NCBI GenBank assembly: GCA_002298165.1
Contig: DBMI01000084.1
Span: 25,031 to 89,030 of the forward strand
Origin: Desulfarculales bacterium UBA702
GTDB taxonomy: Bacteria > Desulfobacterota > Syntrophobacteria > Syntrophobacterales > Syntrophobacteraceae
Reading direction: 5' to 3'
Length of the DNA: 64,000 bases
Both the position numbers and the translations under genes were made by a program. Shown piece after piece: positions 63,692-64,000 of the stretch (position 1 is its first letter; each line of letters begins with the position of its first letter). The notes beneath the pieces are model-generated. The model was given only the letters and a program-made list of their open reading frames with translations. It did no database searches and was not told where the DNA came from.

Positions 63692-64000
63692 AGCAATTCC
63701 TTCGATTATGTTGTACCAACGTTGGCTTCCCTGAGCACGCTTTCACCTCGACCTAAAGTCTCCAATTATTTCGAAACCAGTGGAGGCCTTCTGCCGGCGC
63801 GGGGCAGCATGGCGGGGAGGGGTTGTTGTCCAAACCCGCTGAATGATCGAACATCGTCATCCCCGCAGCGTTTCTGGGCGGGGATCCAGCGGCTTTAAAT
63901 ACCGAAATCATTGGGTTTCGCGAAGCAAAGACCCTGTGGATTCCCGCCCAGAAGCGCTGCGGGAATGACGTTCATCAGGTTCGTGCCATCCAATTTTGCT
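63692..64000. repeat. Intergenic repeat cluster (copy 3) at the right edge
   Basis: CGACCTAAAGTCTCCA at 63749-63764, then ATTATTTCGAAACCAG, then TGGAGGCCTTC repeat, in inverse orientation and diverged, the palindrome at 26524-26572. GGGGTTGTTGTCCAAAC at about 63819-63835 matches the TGTTGCCCAAA module. A long inverted repeat follows, with arms at 63855-63888 and 63937-63970 (34 bases each, about three mismatches) built on CGTCATCCCCGCAGCG and CGCTGCGGGAATGACG. No gene is seen. Confidence 0.8.

Noticed and set aside
63749..63970. CRISPR-like array at the right edge
   Set aside because: The repeats are inverted palindromes of different sizes, not direct repeats with regular spacers, and no cas gene is near.

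Overview
The window looks like the chromosome of an anaerobic deltaproteobacterium in the broad, older sense (Desulfobacterota, possibly Syntrophobacter-like). This is inferred from gene content, not from a marker gene: paired double-cubane (2-hydroxyacyl-CoA dehydratase-type) proteins with their ATPase activator, the selenium-associated protein YedF, CarD, a UPF0182 protein, PrkA/YeaH/SpoVR, PEP-CTERM and SBBP-repeat exported proteins, and two chemoreceptors. No tRNA, rRNA, CRISPR array or intact insertion sequence was seen.

Layout. 1-4.4 kb: a frameshifted SBBP-repeat exported protein running off the left edge, and an S41 (CtpA-type) peptidase homologue lacking the usual catalytic lysine. 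4.9-6.0 kb: a two-gene YeeE/YedE sulfur/selenium transporter. Its first gene has an in-frame UGA exactly where the family has its conserved Cys, a SECIS-like hairpin behind the UGA, and an open frame that continues to an ATGA overlap with the second gene. This is a strong candidate selenoprotein and the main discovery of the window. 6.2-8.3 kb: a molybdopterin-binding-domain protein, a cysteine-less AhpD/CMD-like protein and a SnoaL-like protein. 8.3-17.4 kb is a looser, accessory-looking stretch: PEP-CTERM protein, a very large multicopper oxidase, two alpha/beta hydrolases, a truncated TMEM175-type channel and long gene-poor gaps. 17.4-21.3 kb: a four-gene operon of two double-cubane proteins, their activator and YedF. 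21.7-32 kb: recN, a chemoreceptor, an ATP-grasp protein, rtcB, a G3E GTPase and UPF0182. 32.4-36 kb: carD, a membrane PIN-TRAM protein, and an ECF sigma/anti-sigma pair with a Spy-like periplasmic protein. 36.5-41.3 kb: the prkA-yeaH-spoVR operon. 41.5-48 kb: a tripartite RND efflux system. 48.2-56.5 kb: a second chemoreceptor, an MFS exporter, a small membrane protein, a phosphohexomutase and a Tat-exported multicopper oxidase. 56.8-64 kb: ileS-lspA, a higBA toxin-antitoxin pair with a clear promoter and operator, pyrF and a divergent YchF-like GTPase.

How the parts connect. The putative Sec-containing YeeE and the distant YedF both point to selenium use, since YedF is a known selenium-trait marker. 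The YedF operon also holds oxygen-sensitive iron-sulfur enzymes. Several genes are organised for coupled translation (ATGA overlaps at 5492 and 44893; 2-3 base gaps in prkA-yeaH-spoVR). A family of small palindromic repeats (copies near 26.5, 43.3 and 63.8 kb) occupies intergenic gaps, in two copies next to a second repeat built on CATTCCCGC/GCGGGAATG.

Limits: all family calls are by eye from motifs and overall sequence resemblance. No database search was possible.
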